A stretch of 53,659 nt of DNA from an uncultured Pseudomonadota bacterium. Its GTDB lineage: Bacteria; Pseudomonadota; Gammaproteobacteria; Steroidobacterales; Steroidobacteraceae. Position 1 is the first letter of the stretch. Each line of letters starts with the position of its first letter. Shown piece after piece: positions 50,747 to 53,659 of this stretch. The translations under genes and the position numbers were made by a program. The DNA is taken from NCBI GenBank assembly GCA_902826575.1, contig CADEFJ010000009.1, positions 1-53,659 of the forward strand. The letters are read 5' to 3'. A model generated the notes under the pieces. It saw only the letters and a list, made by a program, of their open reading frames with translations, made no database searches and was not told where the DNA came from.

Positions 50747-51646
50747 GTGCGCACCCGAATTCATGTGGCCGCGATGCTGGTGGCAATCGGCTGCGCCGTG
50801 GCGGCCTCGCCACCGAAAACGATGGGGGAGCTTCTCGCCTCCTCGGCGCCGGATGACTGGCGCGTACCTGACCCCGCCAACACGCTCTACCTCGATCTCG
50901 CTGCCGGCCGCGTGATCATCGAACTGGCCCCGCACTTCGCACCCCGCCACGTCGCCAACATCAGGGTCCTGGCGCGCGCCGGCTATTACGACGGCCTCGC
51001 CATCACCCGGGTACAGGACAACTTCGTCGTCCAATGGGGCGACCCCGCCAAGCCGATCGGCACCGCCGCCCGCACCCTGCCCGCCGAGTTCACGCGGCCG
51101 GTCGATGCATCAGTGCCGTTCACGCCCCTTGCCAGCACCGACGGCTATGCGCCGCAGGTCGGATTCGCGGGCGGCATGCCGGCCGCGCGCGATGCCGCGG
51201 GGACCACAGGCTGGCTTGCACACTGCTACGGCACGCTCGGCGTCGGGCGCGACAACGCCGCCGACTCCGGCGGCGGAGCGGAACTCTACGTGGTGATCGG
51301 ACACGCGCCGCGCCAGCTGGACCGCAATATCACCGTTGCAGGCAGGGTCCTGCAAGGCATGGAACTGCTGGCAGCTCTGCCACGCGGGACCGGACCAATG
51401 GGCTTTTATGAGGCGCCGGCAGCAGCAGTGAATATCGAGCGCGTGCGCCTGGCGGCAGATACGCCTGCCGCCGAGCGCACCCCGATCGAAGTGCTGCGCA
51501 CCGACAGGCCGCTGTTCGCGCAGCTGGTCGAACTGCGCCGCAATCGCGCCGACGAGTGGTACAAGGTCCCCGCCGGCTATATCGACCTGTGCAGCGTGCC
51601 GCTGCCGGTGCGGGTCAGCGCACCTTCCCCTTCCGGATCAGGTTGA
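50747..51646 (+). CDS. Cyclophilin-type peptidyl-prolyl isomerase, exported
   Basis: A 299-residue protein with an N-terminal signal ([16 protein letters not shown]) and a cyclophilin domain: [45 protein letters not shown] corresponds to the core with the catalytic Arg, then LPAEF, and a late [18 protein letters not shown]. The C-terminal extension (about 230-299) is longer than in PpiA. Likely assists folding in the periplasm. GTG 50747 fits the signal peptide; the frame is open to 50561 but that part overlaps the divergent barrel gene. Its last 32 bases overlap the convergent GlsB gene. Confidence 0.87.
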   Translation: MRTRIHVAAMLVAIGCAVAASPPKTMGELLASSAPDDWRVPDPANTLYLDLAAGRVIIELAPHFAPRHVANIRVLARAGYYDGLAITRVQDNFVVQWGDPAKPIGTAARTLPAEFTRPVDASVPFTPLASTDGYAPQVGFAGGMPAARDAAGTTGWLAHCYGTLGVGRDNAADSGGGAELYVVIGHAPRQLDRNITVAGRVLQGMELLAALPRGTGPMGFYEAPAAAVNIERVRLAADTPAAERTPIEVLRTDRPLFAQLVELRRNRADEWYKVPAGYIDLCSVPLPVRVSAPSPSGSG

Positions 51647-51881
51647 CGATCGCGAGCAGGATCACTGCGCCAAGCAATGACAACAGCAGCCCGCCGAGGC
51701 TGAAATCGCTGGAATTGATCGTACCGACGCCCAGCCTGGGCGCCATGAAGCCCGCCAGCAGCGCACCGACCACGCCGACGATCACGTTCAGGAACATGCC
51801 CTGCTGCGCGTCGGTATTCATGATCTTGCTGGCGACCCAACCGATGATGCCGCCGACGACGATCCAGATGATGAAATTCAT
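51615..51881 (-). CDS. GlsB/YeaQ/YmgE-family small membrane protein
   Basis: An 88-residue protein of three hydrophobic helices ([58 protein letters not shown]) with the family pattern GGIIGW.AS..M and Gly-rich helix 2. These transglycosylase-associated proteins are general-stress membrane proteins of unknown mechanism. The start ATG 51881 overlaps the stop of the histone-like gene (ATGA), and its 3' end overlaps the cyclophilin gene by 32 bases. Confidence 0.92.
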   Translation of the reverse strand: MNFIIWIVVGGIIGWVASKIMNTDAQQGMFLNVIVGVVGALLAGFMAPRLGVGTINSSDFSLGGLLLSLLGAVILLAIVNLIRKGKVR

Positions 51882-52414
51882 TGCGGTTCTCCTTCCTGGG
51901 AATCGGAATCGGCGGGCGACTGCGGTCCGCCAACAGGTTCCTGCGTGAGTTCTGCGGTGCGATCCGCCACGCGCTCGAGCGCCGCGGCGCCCGTTTCGAC
52001 GCCGCGGATGATGACGTTCTCGACCTTCCGGGTCGCCTGCTGGACCCCGGTGGAGCCGCCCTGGATGACGGGCTTCGCGCGGCGGCGCGCGCGACGCGCG
52101 ACCCGCCGTGTGGTGAGTGCGGCCCGATGGATGCCTGCCTTGGCCTTGCGCTTCAGGCGGCGCGCGCGGGTGGCAACCTTGCGTCCGGTAACGGCCAGCT
52201 TGCGCTTGGCGACGGCGACCTTGCGCTTCGCCTTGCGCCTGGCACCCGCCACACCGCGCTTGACCTTGCGCTGCGCGCTGCTCGCCTTGCGCCTGGCCGT
52301 GGCGACCTTGCGCTTGGCCGTAGCCACCTTGCGCCTGCGCACGATGGTACGGCGCACCTTCGCGACCTTCTTGCCTGCCTTGCTCTTGCGCTGGGCGCGC
52401 TTCGTGGCTGCCAT
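51878..52414 (-). CDS. Histone-H1-like Lys/Arg-rich protein
   Basis: A 178-residue very basic protein. Residues 2 to about 125 are composed of short basic repeats (RKVATAKRKVATARRK, KRKVAVAKRKLAVTGRK), like AlgP/AlgR3 and eukaryotic histone H1 tails; the C-terminal 50 residues are mildly acidic. It would bind DNA nonspecifically and may compact the nucleoid or, by analogy with AlgP, act in gene regulation. ATG 52414 (MAATKRAQRKSKAGKK) is the sensible start; the frame extends to 52474. The gene is coupled to glsB, so a stress-related role is conceivable. Confidence 0.82.
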   Translation of the reverse strand: MAATKRAQRKSKAGKKVAKVRRTIVRRRKVATAKRKVATARRKASSAQRKVKRGVAGARRKAKRKVAVAKRKLAVTGRKVATRARRLKRKAKAGIHRAALTTRRVARRARRRAKPVIQGGSTGVQQATRKVENVIIRGVETGAAALERVADRTAELTQEPVGGPQSPADSDSQEGEPQ

Positions 52415-52470
52415 GTTCCGCGACTCCCTGCTGGCTGGTCGCGTCACATTGCGATATGACGCCGGTGGCG

Positions 52471-53517
52471 TCAATGCCCCTGTTTGGGCCCCACATTCAG
52501 GGTCGAGATGTCCATGACGTAGGTGAAGACGCCCACTTCGTGCGCGCTCTTGCGCGTGAACAGCATCTTCGTGCCGTCGGGCGACACCGACGGAAACCCG
52601 TCGAAGCCGTCGTTGTAGGTCAGGCGCACGGGCTCGCCACCCTCGAGGTCGCCGAGGAACACCTCGCGGTTGTTCTTCTGCTCGCCCACATTGCGGACGT
52701 ACACATAGTGACGACCGTCCGGGGCCGGGAACGGCGCCCAGTTCATTTCATCGTCGAAAGTGAGCTGCTTGAGCCCCGTGCCGTCATGCCTGATCGTGAA
52801 CAGCGTCATGGGCAGCGGGCTGCGGCCGTAATCGCTGCGCTTCCACGCCCGGAACAGGATCGTCTCGTTGTCCGGCAGGTAGGCGGCGCCACCTTCCTGC
52901 CAGTCGCCCGTGAAGGTGATCTGCTGCTCGCCGCTGCCGTCCGGGCGCATGCGCCACAGGTCCATCCTGCCCTCGATCTGCCGACCGAAGAGAATCCACT
53001 CGCCATTCGGCGAGACCGTGACCTCGGCGTCGTAATACTGGTTGTGCGTCAGGCGCCGCACATTGCCGCCCTCGAGGTCCGACACATAGAGCTCGGCGCC
53101 GGTCGGATAGTCCGCGTCGTCGTTCCAGTTGCCGGCCGGCAGCTGCGGGTTGTCACGAGTCGAAGTCCATACCAGGCGCAACATGTCCGGGAAATAGTAC
53201 GAGCACGCATCGTTGCCGCGATTGTTGATGCGGCGGATTTCGGTCCCGTGATCGGTGAACGTGTAGGTGAACGAGCCGAACTGCGCGCGCGGATCGACGG
53301 GCTTCGTGGCGTCCGGATCCTGGACCTGAGCGATTACGTGGAAGCTGTCCGGCGCGTAGTACGCCTCGCCCCCGATGCCGAGGTTCGGCACCTTCCACAC
53401 CGGCAGCTCCTGCGGATGCATCTTCACGGCGAACGGGGGCGCCACGGTCTCCGTCGTCGTGGCGGCGCAACTTGCGCACACCGCCGCAGCGCATGCCAGG
53501 ATCAGTCGGTGCATCAT
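52471..53517 (-). CDS. TolB-like beta-propeller protein, exported
   Basis: A 348-residue protein with an N-terminal hydrophobic signal (LILACAAAVCASC; lipidation possible but the lipobox is imperfect) and repeated TolB/WD40-like PD40 motifs: GGNVRRLTHNQYYDAEVTVSPNGEWILF, GSGEQQITFTGDWQEGGAAYLPDNETILF, GTGLKQLTFDDEMNWAPFPAPDGRHYVYV, GGEPVRLTYNDGFDGFPSVSPDGTKMLF. A periplasmic six-blade propeller used for protein binding is likely. ATG 53517 or the adjacent ATG 53514 both fit (ATGATG); both overlap the stop of the upstream gene. Confidence 0.85.
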   Translation of the reverse strand: MMHRLILACAAAVCASCAATTTETVAPPFAVKMHPQELPVWKVPNLGIGGEAYYAPDSFHVIAQVQDPDATKPVDPRAQFGSFTYTFTDHGTEIRRINNRGNDACSYYFPDMLRLVWTSTRDNPQLPAGNWNDDADYPTGAELYVSDLEGGNVRRLTHNQYYDAEVTVSPNGEWILFGRQIEGRMDLWRMRPDGSGEQQITFTGDWQEGGAAYLPDNETILFRAWKRSDYGRSPLPMTLFTIRHDGTGLKQLTFDDEMNWAPFPAPDGRHYVYVRNVGEQKNNREVFLGDLEGGEPVRLTYNDGFDGFPSVSPDGTKMLFTRKSAHEVGVFTYVMDISTLNVGPKQGH

Positions 53518-53659
53518 TTCGTCCTTTCGATGTAGCGATAGAAAACGCGCCGCAACAGCTGCTCGTCCCACTGCGCCTGCTCCTCGCGCTGCGCGACGTC
53601 CGGCTCGTGCCGATCGAGCGCGCCTGCGGGCAGCACGCCGGCAGCGGCGGCGATCACCT
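53514..53659 (-). CDS. C-terminal fragment of an unidentified protein
   Basis: The right edge cuts this minus-strand gene. Only the last 48 codons are seen, reading VIAAAAGVLPAGALD at the left and ending LLRRVFYRYIERTK before TGA (53514-53516). No family can be assigned from so little. The stop overlaps the start of the propeller gene (ATGA), so they form one operon. Confidence 0.7.
   Translation of the reverse strand, partial: VIAAAAGVLPAGALDRHEPDVAQREEQAQWDEQLLRRVFYRYIERTK

Noticed and set aside
51941-52414. The repetitive histone-like region as a tandem DNA repeat or assembly artefact.
   Set aside because: The repeats are short and imperfect at DNA level and encode a consistent Lys/Arg-rich protein with an intact start and stop.

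Overview
The window is GC-rich chromosomal DNA that is almost wall-to-wall protein-coding. It holds 51 protein-coding genes, two of them cut by the window ends, plus one tRNA gene and two very short leader reading frames. No gap between genes exceeds about 170 bases. I see no insertion sequence, phage gene, integrase, CRISPR array or rRNA. The gene set points to a free-living, aerobic, Gram-negative gammaproteobacterium: outer-membrane barrels, lipoproteins, HtpX, CbpA/CbpM, a Uup ABC-F protein, a glutamate-5-kinase with PUA domain, spinster-type MFS, TesB and an isoquinoline-oxidoreductase-type molybdenum hydroxylase. A member of the Steroidobacter/Nevskia-like environmental lineages would fit. 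That placement is inference, not something the sequence proves.

Layout. 1-4048 (minus) is a tightly overlapping operon: MBL hydrolase, ModF-like ABC ATPase, a degenerate serine hydrolase lipoprotein and an MFS exporter (cut at the left edge). 4095-6773 holds an SDR and a convergent, overlapping TPR-GGDEF cyclase. 6890-9873 has the three enzymes of the oxidative pentose phosphate branch, gnd facing pgl-zwf. 10042-12547 has cbpA-cbpM followed by an oxygen-binding-type MBL protein, a GFA-family protein and, on the other strand, tRNA-Arg(TCG). 12582-15313 pairs a winged-helix regulator carrying four C-terminal cysteines with three exported proteins of unknown function. 15408-19416 is a collinear molybdenum cofactor operon whose last genes are fused: moaA, moaC, mobA-moaD, and moaE-moeB-rhodanese. 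19401-23218 has proBA, an acidic poly-Asp protein and htpX (with a sigma-32-like promoter). 23223-28491 has a desaturase, a D-2-hydroxyacid dehydrogenase, a spinster MFS, an alpha/beta-hydrolase lipoprotein that lacks its nucleophile, and a DUF4112 protein. 28503-31887 (minus) has a cytochrome c, a CpcT-like protein, tesB and a thioredoxin-reductase-like ferredoxin-NADP reductase. 32010-35925 has a two-subunit molybdenum hydroxylase and a PLP aminotransferase. 35952-53659 has envelope and signalling genes: uup, a large subtilase, an L,D-transpeptidase, an ABC exporter, barrels, an M48 lipoprotein peptidase, a GGDEF-EAL protein, a cyclophilin, GlsB, a histone-H1-like protein and a TolB-like protein.

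How they may work together. The clearest system is molybdenum cofactor assembly. Cyclic pyranopterin synthesis (MoaA, MoaC), the sulfur carrier MoaD, its adenylating/sulfurating enzyme (MoeB plus rhodanese), the synthase large subunit (MoaE) and the nucleotidyltransferase (MobA) are compressed into four polypeptides. A molybdenum hydroxylase that could use the product lies 13 kb away. Two other patterns recur across the window. TANNNT-like hexamers sit only 6-7 bases upstream of many operon-first start codons, suggesting leaderless transcripts. Convergent gene pairs overlap at their 3' ends.
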